The notes below the pieces were generated by a model. The model was not told the origin of the DNA, made no database searches, and saw only the letters and a list, made by a program, of their open reading frames with translations. DNA of 64,000 nucleotides from Bradyrhizobium ivorense (GTDB lineage Bacteria > Pseudomonadota > Alphaproteobacteria > Rhizobiales > Xanthobacteraceae): positions 310,001 through 374,000 of the forward strand of contig NZ_CAADFC020000009.1 of the NCBI RefSeq assembly GCF_900696085.1, in the 5' to 3' direction. The translations under genes and the position numbers were made by a program. Positions 1-7,674 of this stretch are shown one piece after another. Every line of letters begins with the position of its first letter. Positions within the stretch are counted from its first letter, which is position 1.

Positions 1-1512
1 CGCGTAAAGCTGCTCGATTTGCTCGATCTCCTGCGGGGTCAATTGAGCGAACTCGTTTTCCTTGGCCCGCTTCGAAAGGTTACCCTGGTTTTGCCTGAGG
101 AAGCCAAACAGGTTGTTCAGCGTTCGCTCGGGCATGTCGATGATATTTTCGACCCCGGACCGGAACGAATCGAAGTTGCGGAGGAAATTCGTCTCGTTTG
201 GGAGGTCCTGTTCAATCGTCCGCCGCACGCATTCGTAGAGGAATTCCGCATGGGGCGTTGCGTCGAAGAACCGATAAAAATCGGCAGTGTCGTTCAGGAC
301 CTTCACATTGCCCTTCTGCGTTGCTTCCCACTGGACGTAGGGAAGCAATCTGCTTGAGTAGCTTTCCAGGACGCCCTTGTATTCCGTGATCCTGTCGAGG
401 ATTGCCGACGATACCGGGAAATGAAGTTCCGGCGGATTGAAGCCGCGCCGCGCAAGCACATGGTGCATCAGGTAACGATGTATGCGGCCATTGCCATCTT
501 CAAACGGGTGTATGTAGACGAAACCAAACGCCAACACCGCTGCGGCGACAACCGGATCAAGTTCGTCCTCGGCGCTGTGATCGAACGCGATCAGACCCGC
601 CATAAGGGATGCGATATCTTCGTGCCGCGCGCTGATATGATCGGGGATGGGCCGCTGCGTATCGCGGTCATGCTCGCCGACAAAACCGCCCTCCTGGCGG
701 AAGCCCATCTTCACGAATCGTTCGTCGCCGATAACGATGCCCTGCAACCGCAGAAACTCTTGCGCGTCGAGCGGCGCCCGCCCTGCCTCGCCGATGGCAC
801 GGCCCCACCGCTGGATGCGGTCCTGCGGTGGCCTCTCGCCCTCGATCACGTAACTGGACTTTGAATCCTTAAGCAGAAGAAACGCGGCTGTCCGGGCGAG
901 CAAATCCTTCGGGACTTCGCTGATGACGGCGCGCGCGCGCGCCTTCCAATCCTGCGCAATGAATTCCTTCAGCGCGGGCGTCCTAAACACGAGCGGACAG
1001 AATTCCGGCGTGCCCGGCAGATTGTTGCGAACGCGGTGCCGGGTTGAGTTCTGCCCCGCCGCGCCGAACTGGAGATCGGTATCGACGGCCTCCACATACG
1101 AAACCTTATCCGCGGATGGCAGCTGCAACTCCCGGTCAAGCAGCCACTCATACAGAAACCAGATGCGGCGCGTGTAGAGGCCGGTTGGCTTTTGGCGCAC
1201 AAGTTCGGCGATATCGCCTTCCTTTACCGTAAGGAAAAGCCGCTTCAGAACGGCGAGGTCGAGCCCTTCATACTTGAGTGCGAAAGTCAGATGCCCCTCA
1301 AGAGATGCATCAGGCGCGTGGCGCGGCGTGTAGATTCGCCAGCCACCCTGCTCGATGATGCGGTGCTTGGACCCAATGGCCGATAGTATCCGGGGGATCG
1401 GAACGGGCAGCTTGTAAGCGTGAATCAAGGCGGCATAGCCAGCCGGGGAAGCCGGCTCTGGCAGCCGCCGGTCATGAAAAACACTCACCGCTCCTGAAAA
1501 TTGCACGCTCAA
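1..1512 (-). CDS. Fic family protein, class II (3' end outside window)
   Basis: The reading frame is open from a TTG at 1512 to the window edge (504 codons, no stop), so the C-terminus is missing. Residues 335-343 read HPFEDGNGR, the catalytic Fic motif HPFx(D/E)GNGR, in which His335 would be the general base for transfer of AMP or a related group to a protein hydroxyl. Residues 220-225 read SYVIEG, matching the (S/T)xxxE(G/N) inhibitory helix of class II Fic proteins, so the enzyme is probably autoinhibited. The TTG start is chosen because GGAG lies six bases upstream; a GTG two codons later is the alternative. It is transcribed away from the four-gene cassette starting at 1796. The substrate cannot be told from sequence. 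The Fic assignment is firm; any toxin role is inference. Confidence 0.9.
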   Translation of the reverse strand, partial: MSVQFSGAVSVFHDRRLPEPASPAGYAALIHAYKLPVPIPRILSAIGSKHRIIEQGGWRIYTPRHAPDASLEGHLTFALKYEGLDLAVLKRLFLTVKEGDIAELVRQKPTGLYTRRIWFLYEWLLDRELQLPSADKVSYVEAVDTDLQFGAAGQNSTRHRVRNNLPGTPEFCPLVFRTPALKEFIAQDWKARARAVISEVPKDLLARTAAFLLLKDSKSSYVIEGERPPQDRIQRWGRAIGEAGRAPLDAQEFLRLQGIVIGDERFVKMGFRQEGGFVGEHDRDTQRPIPDHISARHEDIASLMAGLIAFDHSAEDELDPVVAAAVLAFGFVYIHPFEDGNGRIHRYLMHHVLARRGFNPPELHFPVSSAILDRITEYKGVLESYSSRLLPYVQWEATQKGNVKVLNDTADFYRFFDATPHAEFLYECVRRTIEQDLPNETNFLRNFDSFRSGVENIIDMPERTLNNLFGFLRQNQGNLSKRAKENEFAQLTPQEIEQIEQLYA

Positions 1513-1580
1513 ATCAAACTCCCTGAAAAATCATCTCCGGCCTGATTTCCCTTCACTCCGGGCACGAACGCCGAAATTCC

Positions 1581-1609
1581 ATTATAATCCGTGAAAAACA
1601 ATCCCTCAA
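1581..1609 (-). promoter_or_regulatory. Sigma-70-type promoter for the Fic gene
   Basis: On the minus strand TTGAGG (1609-1604) is followed after exactly 17 bases by a perfect TATAAT (1586-1581). It points to the Fic start at 1512. Such an exact housekeeping box is unusual among the GC-rich core genes of this window and fits an imported gene. Confidence 0.6.
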
Positions 1610-1743
1610 AGCATTTTTCGTGAAAAGTGATCTCCGGGCGAAGCGGATCAGCCTGCCTCAAAATCGCTGGCTATCAAAATGACGGCTGCGAAAAGAAAAT
1701 ATCTCGCTGAGTCAGTAGCTTGAAAGAAATCTGGCCGCGAAAC

Positions 1744-1773
1744 TTGACTCAAGTCTGCTGAATCTCATATTAC
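1744..1773 (+). promoter_or_regulatory. Possible sigma-70-type promoter for the STAS/GHKL cassette
   Basis: TTGACT at 1744-1749 is followed after 17-18 bases by ATATTA/TATTAC, about 25 bases before the cassette start. CTCAC (1773-1777) and GTGAG (1787-1791) form a short inverted repeat over the ribosome binding site. The -10 match is only partial. Confidence 0.4.
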
Positions 1774-1795
1774 TCACATATAAGGAGTGAGATGC

Positions 1796-2377
1796 ATGAG
1801 ATACCCTTACATCAACATGCGGGAGCTGACGGGAATCGACGTTCTCTCCAGCGCCTCGGACGGCAGGGCTGGATTTAAAGCCATGCTCGAAAAGATCCAG
1901 ACGGACCCGGCATCTCCAACACCGCTGGTTATCGACTTTGCCGGCATCACCGTGGCGACCGCCAGCTATCTGCGCGAGGCAATCTTCAATCTCAAAACCT
2001 TCCTCCGCGGCTCCAATTCGAAATTCTACCCGGTTGTGGCGAACGCGAATGCGGTCGTGCTGGACGAACTGGCGGTTATCGCGGACGCAAGAAAAGAAAA
2101 CCTGTTGGCAGCAGATGTTTCTCCCGCGGGCGCGGTGGAAAATCAGCATATCATTGGCCAGCTTGATCCGAAGCAGGCATCGACGTTTGAGCGCGTTACC
2201 GGCCTTGGTCGTACGACCGCTGGCGATTTGAACCGCATGTTTGGCGAAGCGGACGGAGTAACCGCTCCTACGGTCTGGAATAACCGCCTTGCATCGCTGG
2301 CGGCAGCGGGCCTGATCCTCGAATTCACGCAGGGTCGCGCGAAGTTTTATCAACCTTTGTTCACGGAGGCCAGTTGA
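1796..2377 (+). CDS. STAS-like protein with C-terminal winged helix
   Basis: 193 residues. A beta-alpha segment around residues 42-65 (VIDFAGITVATASYLREAI) resembles the STAS-like fold of anti-sigma-antagonist type proteins (DUF4325 type). Residues 115-190 look like a winged helix (GLGRTTAGDLNRMF, then a wing and short strand). The ATG at 1796 is preferred over the GTG at 1787 because AAGGAG (1782-1787) sits eight bases before it. It is the first gene of four with overlapping or abutting ends (2377, 2721, 3845). STAS-like proteins often pair with GHKL ATP-binding proteins, and one lies three genes downstream, which supports a switch module. The molecular target is unknown. Confidence 0.6.
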   Translation: MRYPYINMRELTGIDVLSSASDGRAGFKAMLEKIQTDPASPTPLVIDFAGITVATASYLREAIFNLKTFLRGSNSKFYPVVANANAVVLDELAVIADARKENLLAADVSPAGAVENQHIIGQLDPKQASTFERVTGLGRTTAGDLNRMFGEADGVTAPTVWNNRLASLAAAGLILEFTQGRAKFYQPLFTEAS

Positions 2378-2724
2378 TGGGAGCCGAAGAACTTCAGAAA
2401 CGTCGGCCCTCGCACGACAAGTACATCGATCGTCAGCGGGTTGCGCTTGCCACACTCGATCTCTTTACCCGTTTCCCTGAAGACCAGCCCCGCTCATTTA
2501 TCGCGGTGATGGAAAAGGGCATTAGTCCGTCTGTCGGCAGCGACCACATCCTGCAGGCGGACAAAGGCAAACTCCTGGGCTGTGTAGGAAACTCGGTGCA
2601 ATTCTCCGCTCCGAACGCACCGTCTGACATCCTCAAGGCGCTCTCTGCGGGCGCTGGCATTGCGGTCGGCGAGATCATCCGCGTCAATCCGCTCTCGAAC
2701 ACGGTCGAGGTGAAGATCAAATGA
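2377..2724 (+). CDS. Unknown protein, second gene of the STAS/GHKL cassette
   Basis: 115 residues with no family that I recognise. The N-terminal third is charged and probably helical. The rest looks beta-rich, ending in VNPLSNTVEVKIK, typical of a small beta domain. The ATG at 2377 overlaps the upstream TGA by one base and has GGAGG seven bases before it, so it is translationally coupled to the STAS-like gene. Its own stop overlaps the next start (ATGA at 2721). Coupling on both sides suggests the product acts with its neighbours in fixed ratio. No signal peptide or membrane segment. Confidence 0.65.
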   Translation: MGAEELQKRRPSHDKYIDRQRVALATLDLFTRFPEDQPRSFIAVMEKGISPSVGSDHILQADKGKLLGCVGNSVQFSAPNAPSDILKALSAGAGIAVGEIIRVNPLSNTVEVKIK

Positions 2725-3839
2725 TTTCAGCTCAACCCGACACGCGTAGCAATGAGACCATAGTAGATGCACTAACCCATGATCCGCAGGCATATTCGCT
2801 ATCACTCGGATGTCACGGCTGCCACCATTTCGCAGCCTGTGGCGGATTATGTGTGAAGGACTCCCTTTTTGATTGCCTCGGCCTCTGCTGCAACAAGCCG
2901 GACAAATGCACCCGGGTGTGCAGAAACGCGCCGAGCGTCCGCTTCGCCGATCAGTTGCGCGAGATCGATGGCTTCGATTTCGACAGCGTACCGCGCGCGG
3001 CACTCGTCAGGCATCAGATTAGCGACGATATTGTACCGCTCGTATACCATGGAAGCAGCCGCGTCGGACAGCTCTCCGGCTCGACATTCGCCCTGCGCCT
3101 GCCGGATGTGGTCAGCTTTCGTGGAAGGAGGCTTAAGTTCCAAGACCGCGCAACGCTCTGCGCTGCATACCATATCCCCGAGGACGCTCGGATTATACTC
3201 AGCGGCGTCCATCAGGATCACCGCATTGAACCATGGTGGACGCTTGGGTCAGATCGCATTCATGTTATCAAGCAAATGCGCGATATCGGCATCGACATGG
3301 TCACCACGCCAAACTTCAGCGTGGTGCTGGATCAGCCGCGCACTGATGATATGCATGCGCTGAAGCGTATTCTCATCGTCTTCGAAGAGTTTGCCCGGGG
3401 CGGCATTCCTTGTGCTCTTCATTCCCATGGCCGGACCGAGCGTGACTTCGAACGCTGGGGCGCGGAGATCGCAACCCGCACCGAAATCGAGACATTGTCG
3501 TATGAATTTACGACCGGCCCAGGACGCCGCCGGCGCCGTGGCTGGCATCTTGAACAACTTGCCGGTCTTGCGGCTGCTGCAGGTCGAGACATCGATATCG
3601 TCGTGCGCGGCGATCCCGAAGTGATCGACTTCCTGCGCGGACACTTCCGCAAGGTAGTTTATCTCGAAACCACTGCTTTCATGAAGACGCTGAAACGCCA
3701 GCGTGCCGAGCGCGACGGCAATGACGCGCTGCGCTGGCTACCAAGCCCGACTGAGCCGGGCGATCCGCTTGACGGCCTTTTCTTTCATAACCTGCGAGAA
3801 CGGGTGACTTTGCTGCGTGCTCTTCACTATGCCGGATAG
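2721..3839 (+). CDS. Cysteine-cluster protein with alpha/beta C-terminal region, possibly DUF4417-like
   Basis: 372 residues. Nine cysteines fall at positions 31, 34, 40, 44, 52, 56, 57, 63 and 67, in the pattern CxxC, x5, C, x3, C, then CC and two more, which suggests metal or iron-sulfur binding. Downstream, alternating strands and helices include IDMVTTPNFSVVLDQPR near residue 195, recalling DUF4417-like proteins, then ALHSHGRTERDF and further strand-helix pairs that could form a barrel. I do not recognise an exact family and assign no reaction. It starts by an ATGA overlap with the gene before and is followed after five bases by the GHKL gene. The C-terminus is arginine-rich. Confidence 0.6.
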   Translation: MISAQPDTRSNETIVDALTHDPQAYSLSLGCHGCHHFAACGGLCVKDSLFDCLGLCCNKPDKCTRVCRNAPSVRFADQLREIDGFDFDSVPRAALVRHQISDDIVPLVYHGSSRVGQLSGSTFALRLPDVVSFRGRRLKFQDRATLCAAYHIPEDARIILSGVHQDHRIEPWWTLGSDRIHVIKQMRDIGIDMVTTPNFSVVLDQPRTDDMHALKRILIVFEEFARGGIPCALHSHGRTERDFERWGAEIATRTEIETLSYEFTTGPGRRRRRGWHLEQLAGLAAAAGRDIDIVVRGDPEVIDFLRGHFRKVVYLETTAFMKTLKRQRAERDGNDALRWLPSPTEPGDPLDGLFFHNLRERVTLLRALHYAG

Positions 3840-3844
3840 GTGGG

Positions 3845-4621
3845 TTGAGACGCGTGGTCCATGAACTGTCATTCGATCTTGCCAACGATATCGCTCTGGC
3901 GCTGGCCGGCGGAGTGGATTTTTCGAAAGATCTGCAGGTTCAAGCCCGCGACTTTGGTCCACTGGCCGAACTTCATCATGCTGGAATAATATTCAACCGG
4001 CATGGCTGGCTCAAAGTCGGAAGACATGCCGAACTTCTTCGGGCCATGGCCACCGGCAAGAAGTGGTTCTCCGCGTCCGGCGCTCAGGGGTTTGTCACTC
4101 TGACGGAAATCCTGGCTCAGCATAGTAATTGGACCGAGTTCGCGATGCGGGGCAAGAAAGCCGCCGTGGAAGCGGGATTCGCGCCCGCTTCGGCGGGCCA
4201 GTTGTTCGGGGCAATTGGGGAGCTACGCGGAAATATTGAAGAGCACAGCGAGAATATCGCGTCCGGCTATATGGCTTTTGACGCCTTGCACGGACATTTC
4301 GAATTCGTCGTCGCCGACTCCGGAATTGGAGTCCTCAAGAGCCTGCGGACTCATCCTCACTTTCATTATATCGCCGACGCCGGAACGGCGCTCAACCTGG
4401 CGCTGACCGAAGGCGTATCTCGTCACTATGACGACAAGGACCGAGGCAGAGGATTTAGGACCATCTTTATCGGACTTGCGAACAAGAGCGAGCACCTTCG
4501 TTTCTGTTCCGGCGACCATGCGAGGGAGTTCAGGCGGTCCCCCGACATGCGGGTGATCGCAGAAACGCGCCAGAAGGCCGCATCACCAGGCTTCTTTTGC
4601 TCAGTCCGATGCACGGCCTAG
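3845..4621 (+). CDS. GHKL-type ATP-binding protein (anti-sigma/histidine-kinase ATPase fold)
   Basis: 258 residues from a TTG start. The N-terminal half has no known domain. The ATP-binding fold is visible as an N box around residues 124-133 (GELRGNIEEHS), a G1 box at about 157-164 (VADSGIGVL) and a glycine-rich lid near 198-205 (DRGRGFR). There is no phospho-acceptor domain, so it is an HATPase-only protein of the anti-sigma/kinase class rather than a full histidine kinase. It lies five bases after the cysteine-cluster gene and closes the cassette. The start is uncertain (TTG 3845 or GTG 3854). Pairing with the STAS-like protein at 1796 suggests a phosphorylation or partner-binding switch; this is inference. 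Confidence 0.7.
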   Translation: MRRVVHELSFDLANDIALALAGGVDFSKDLQVQARDFGPLAELHHAGIIFNRHGWLKVGRHAELLRAMATGKKWFSASGAQGFVTLTEILAQHSNWTEFAMRGKKAAVEAGFAPASAGQLFGAIGELRGNIEEHSENIASGYMAFDALHGHFEFVVADSGIGVLKSLRTHPHFHYIADAGTALNLALTEGVSRHYDDKDRGRGFRTIFIGLANKSEHLRFCSGDHAREFRRSPDMRVIAETRQKAASPGFFCSVRCTA

Positions 4622-4679
4622 CCATGGATGCGAGCACGAACGCAGGCTTCGTCAACGTTCCGCAAGGGCCTCCATTGCG

Positions 4680-5156
4680 TCATTCGTCCTCATCTGACCC
4701 GCGGCTCGTTTCACCTGGTGACATAGGCGTTCCGTCCGGCCTCAGGCGGACGCTCAGGTAGTAAACGCCGCTGTTTGGACCCGGATTGAACGCAAGCTGA
4801 ATGCGGCTGCGAAGAGTGCCGTCGGCCATTTCCAACAAGCGGCGAACCACTGCATTCATCGCGGATGGGGTTGGCCATCCTAAGGTCTGGGCCTCATGAA
4901 CGCTGTCCGTGACACCAAGTTTGACTGTCGCATTCGATGCAACATTCTCTTCGCCAGTAAGGGAGTGAAGAACCCAGCGGGCAGCATGCCACTGGAGGTC
5001 TATAAGTCAGTAAACATCCTGCAGAGCTTCCTCTGGTGGATCGAAATGCTCGCTCGACCAGTCGATGACAGTCTGATCGGAAACGCCATGCAGCGAGGCC
5101 GCTTCTTGCGCCGAGAGATCTGTCGACCGAAGAAGTAGACTATAGAGGCTGACCAT
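4680..5156 (-). pseudogene. Unknown gene interrupted by an in-frame TGA at codon 50
   Basis: Reading the minus strand from ATG 5156, codons 1-49 encode an HTH-like stretch (AQEAASLHGVSDQTVIDW), then TGA at 5009-5007. The same frame then stays open for 108 codons to TGA at 4682-4680. The join reads as continuous protein (EALQDVY-stop-LIDLQWHAARWVL), and a single CGA to TGA change would restore it. Composition on both sides is protein-like. I do not recognise the family. It could be a nonsense pseudogene or two separate short genes, but the second half lacks a good start near the join. Confidence 0.5.
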
Positions 5157-5328
5157 CGAAGGATTATCCAGCAATATGTCAAATCAAATGGACCAGTCAA
5201 AAGCTCGCAATTACTTAATTCTACCGCTTCGCGAGCCGCGGTCAAAGGTGCATCCGGCAAGATAAGAAAGCATCAAGAACAAGCGGACCGGTGCTCATTA
5301 AGGTTGATGCCCTTCTAGGCGTGAAGAT

Positions 5329-5442
5329 GGAACGACTATGGGTGAACGCAACCCGCCCGGTCGTGAGGGCCTTCTTATCATGCAGGTAATAAAGGGCGGC
5401 GCCCTTGAAGGACCCTCCCCGCTTAGCGACCCGGGGGATCAT
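5329..5442 (-). pseudogene. 5' fragment of a mobilisation relaxase
   Basis: From ATG 5442 the product begins MIPRVAKRGGSFKGAALYYL, followed by HDKKALTTGRVAFTHSR, which resembles the N-terminus of relaxases from rhizobial plasmids and islands. After about 38 residues the similarity is lost and the frame soon ends, so only the extreme 5' part survives. Its ATG overlaps the stop of the gene upstream (ATGA at 5442-5439), the usual order of an accessory mobilisation gene followed by the relaxase. The assignment is by memory of the N-terminal pattern. Confidence 0.5.
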
Positions 5443-5589
5443 TCGTCAATGAGATCCATCACGACTTTCTCGATTGCCGCGACGGCCTTCAGGAGCTGCG
5501 GTGGCGCTTCGCCCGGCTGGTTGAGGTTTATCCCGATGCGACGCGCGGCGGCCCGTATGAGTTTGTGAAGATCTTTGTCTGTTTGGCAT
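5439..5589 (-). pseudogene. Small mobilisation accessory gene, frameshifted near its start
   Basis: An ATG at 5589 has AAGGAG eight bases upstream, but its frame gives only poor sequence. The +1 frame from the fifth or sixth codon on reads DKDLHKLIRAAARRIGINLN and continues to EKVVMDLIDE and TGA at 5441-5439, a clean helical protein. The total length (151 bases) is not a multiple of three, consistent with one indel in the first codons. It overlaps the relaxase start by ATGA. It is probably the partner protein of the truncated relaxase. Confidence 0.45.
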
Positions 5590-5940
5590 GTGTCCGTCTC
5601 CTTGTTAGCCCCGAGGGGCGGTTGTAGACGGGCAAGGCCGTAAGGGCCGGTAGCGTCATATGGCCGGCTCGGTCGCTCGGTGCGGCCGGCCCATTGACGC
5701 GACGAACCGGCCCTTCGGCCTATGCGCCAAGTCTCGCCCCTCTGGGCCGGAGACGGTGCGGCTGTGCGGGAGGACGATCACGAAGTTGAGAGGACCTAAC
5801 AGGCCGGCGCGCTCTGGAAACAGGTGGCAGGCCCCCCGACCAAGGTATGCTCGATCCTTTGATCGAAAACCGTTCGGACGGAAGCAGGACCATCCGGATA
5901 TGTTAAGATCGTCGCCTCGATCAATCGTAGAGGTGGCAGA
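5590..5940. other. Intergenic region, no gene recognised
   Basis: 351 bases, GC-rich in the first half (CGGCC-rich runs 5640-5720). Short open frames on both strands have no ribosome binding site or protein-like pattern. No clear promoter for the gene at 5941 was found. Confidence 0.5.
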
Positions 5941-6438
5941 ATGAGCTTCAACGGGTTTTTCGATGGGATCGAACCTGAGCCCCAGCTGGCTGCGAAGCAC
6001 GGTCCGTTTCACGGCATCATCCGGCTCAATTTCAACGTCATGCGGGAGAACGCCTTCTACCTAGCCTACGGCTTTAAGGTGCCGACGACCTGCATGGTCG
6101 TCGTCGACGTGCTCCTAAACATGGAGCTGCTGCAGGAAGAAACCAACGCGGCCAACCTGAAGAAGCGGGTGGGTGCGGTGATCGAACGGAAGAATGGCGC
6201 CGCCCTCGAGGCGATCAAGCTAACGCTGCATAAACAAATGATCGCCTATCAGCAGGTCGGCACGAAAAAGATCTTCGGCATGTCGGTAGCTCAGAAGACG
6301 CTCTCCGAGACGGTCAGCCGGCACATGCAGCCGATTGCTGACGTGCTTCTGGCACAGATGGCAAACCCGAGAGACCCGGTGGCGGGCAGCGCGCTTGTGG
6401 ACCCCAAGGTCTACTTCAATGCAATCTCACAATACTGA
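5941..6438 (+). CDS. Unknown cytoplasmic protein
   Basis: 165 residues, no family recognised, no signal peptide or membrane span. The middle is helical (NLKKRVGAVIERKNGAALEA). The start ATG is preceded by TAGAGGTGGCAGA, giving GAGG at a suitable distance. It is followed after 13 bases by a tiny secreted-peptide gene with its own GGAGG, so the two may be co-transcribed up to the terminator at 6601. Confidence 0.65.
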   Translation: MSFNGFFDGIEPEPQLAAKHGPFHGIIRLNFNVMRENAFYLAYGFKVPTTCMVVVDVLLNMELLQEETNAANLKKRVGAVIERKNGAALEAIKLTLHKQMIAYQQVGTKKIFGMSVAQKTLSETVSRHMQPIADVLLAQMANPRDPVAGSALVDPKVYFNAISQY

Positions 6439-6451
6439 ACGGAGGTCACGA

Positions 6452-6571
6452 ATGAAAAAGATGATGTGTATCGCAACGACCGCGTTTGCATTGTTGACTG
6501 CATCGCCGCCGGCGCTGCTGGTTGCGAGCACGTCGGCTTCGGCCGGATGGGGCGATGGCGTGGTGAAGTAA
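6452..6571 (+). CDS. Tiny exported peptide
   Basis: 39 residues: a Lys-rich start (MKKMM), a hydrophobic core, and a likely signal-peptidase site after ASTSASA, leaving only GWGDGVVK as the mature peptide. GGAGG lies six bases before the ATG. It ends 29 bases before a strong terminator. The mature octapeptide is too short for a domain; it could be a signalling peptide or a degraded secreted protein. Confidence 0.5.
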   Translation: MKKMMCIATTAFALLTASPPALLVASTSASAGWGDGVVK

Positions 6572-6600
6572 ATTCCGAAAGTCACGATGGCTGAAATTAC

Positions 6601-6627
6601 GGCCCCGCGAGAGCGGGGCCGTTTTCG
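6601..6627 (+). terminator. Rho-independent terminator
   Basis: Perfect 8-bp stem GGCCCCGC/GCGGGGCC with a GAGA tetraloop, followed by GTTTTCGTT. It closes the 5941-6571 transcription unit. Confidence 0.8.
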
Positions 6628-6769
6628 TTCAAAAACCGATCTTAGCACGGACCAGAGACAGGAGGCGGGGCTCATTTCATAACCGACGCGATAAGCCACG
6701 ACATCGGCGTCGATGGCGCCCCGGCATTCTCAGCGAGATGTTGGGGACAGCTTTCCCAGGAGGAAAGAA

Positions 6770-7216
6770 ATGGACTCCATCATTAAGAAATTGCTGCTCG
6801 GCGCGACCGCAGTCGGTCTGACGATGGCGGCAGTGTCGGCTCCGGCGTACGCGGCCGGCGACATGAGCGGCATCCACGCCTTCTTCAATGACGACAGAAA
6901 TCAGTTCGTGGACTTCTGGCTGAATAACAACGGCCGGGTGACGATCAAAGCAAGCAACGGTCGTCCGTGGTCGCCGATGTGGGTCACGGTCCACGCCACG
7001 TTCATGTCGGGCGGCCAAGTTCTCGGCCGGAAAGACTATCACGTCTACGCCAGTTCGCCGGTGCCCGGCGGCGGCGGCAGCGAGAAGTGGTTTCTGTACG
7101 GCAACCCCGGCTTCTCCGGCGTGACGTCCGTGGTCGTCACCACGAATAAGGAAAAGCCGTGGGGCAAGCCTGAGGGCGGCTGGGAGATCGAAATCTCCGG
7201 CTCGACCAAATTCTGA
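6770..7216 (+). CDS. Secreted protein of unknown function
   Basis: 148 residues. AGGAGG sits six bases before the ATG. Residues 1-28 are a signal peptide with a likely cut after SAPAYA. The mature part is short and beta-rich, with Trp, Gly and Asn (FVDFWLNNNGRVTIKASNGR, and GKPEGGWEIEISGS at the end), suggesting a single secreted beta-sandwich. No family recognised. It lies between two terminators and is probably monocistronic. Confidence 0.7.
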   Translation: MDSIIKKLLLGATAVGLTMAAVSAPAYAAGDMSGIHAFFNDDRNQFVDFWLNNNGRVTIKASNGRPWSPMWVTVHATFMSGGQVLGRKDYHVYASSPVPGGGGSEKWFLYGNPGFSGVTSVVVTTNKEKPWGKPEGGWEIEISGSTKF

Positions 7217-7239
7217 TTCTTGTCGGGTCGTCCAAGGAA

Positions 7240-7271
7240 GGGGCGTTCGCGCGACCGCGAACGCCCCTTAT
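7240..7271 (+). terminator. Rho-independent terminator
   Basis: Perfect 12-bp stem GGGGCGTTCGCG/CGCGAACGCCCC with a 4-base loop, then TTATAC. It sits 24 bases after the stop of the secreted protein gene. The weak T tract lowers confidence slightly. Confidence 0.7.
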
Positions 7272-7291
7272 ACGTTGACGCAACGAAGACC

Positions 7292-7564
7292 TCAGGCGAA
7301 CAGGTCGGCGCCGGCCTGGGTGAGCTTGACGTAGGTGCCACTCTCGTGGAGCTAGAGCCCGCCGCGATCGAGCGCGAACTCGAGGCCAGCGCGGTACTCT
7401 GCCGGCGTGCCGCAATGCTCAAAAAGGAATGGGCCCTTGATGCGTTCGATGTGGATGCGGCCGTCCTGGACGGCGCCAACCGCGTTGGCAGTCTCCATCA
7501 GCTTGCGGGCGGCAGCTTCCGGCTCGGCAAAGGGGCGGGAGCCACAATTATCATTACGTGACAC
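7292..7564 (-). pseudogene. Small conserved protein gene with in-frame TAG
   Basis: From GTG 7564 the frame encodes about 70 residues (SRPFAEPEAAARKLME ... FEHCGTPAEYRAGLEFA), meets TAG at 7354-7352, then continues in frame as LHESGTYVKLTQAGADLFA to TGA at 7294-7292. I recognise the whole as a common small protein of Bradyrhizobium relatives in which the interrupted position is normally read through, probably Trp, so TGG to TAG is the likely lesion. Function unknown. The total is 91 codons. Confidence 0.6.
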
Positions 7565-7674
7565 GCGACGACAGTCGGTCTTAATATGCTCTCTTTCGTT
7601 GCTGGCTTGGGCGCTGTCGACCTCGTTTGTGATCCCAGGCACCGGTTTCAACGGATTTCGACGGACCACGAGTG

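Noticed and set aside
19..864. Plus-strand open frames in the first 900 bases
   Set aside because: They are antisense to the Fic gene, whose minus-strand frame carries the conserved motifs.
5656..6012. Open frames on both strands before the gene at 5941
   Set aside because: No ribosome site and arginine/proline-rich, non-protein-like composition.
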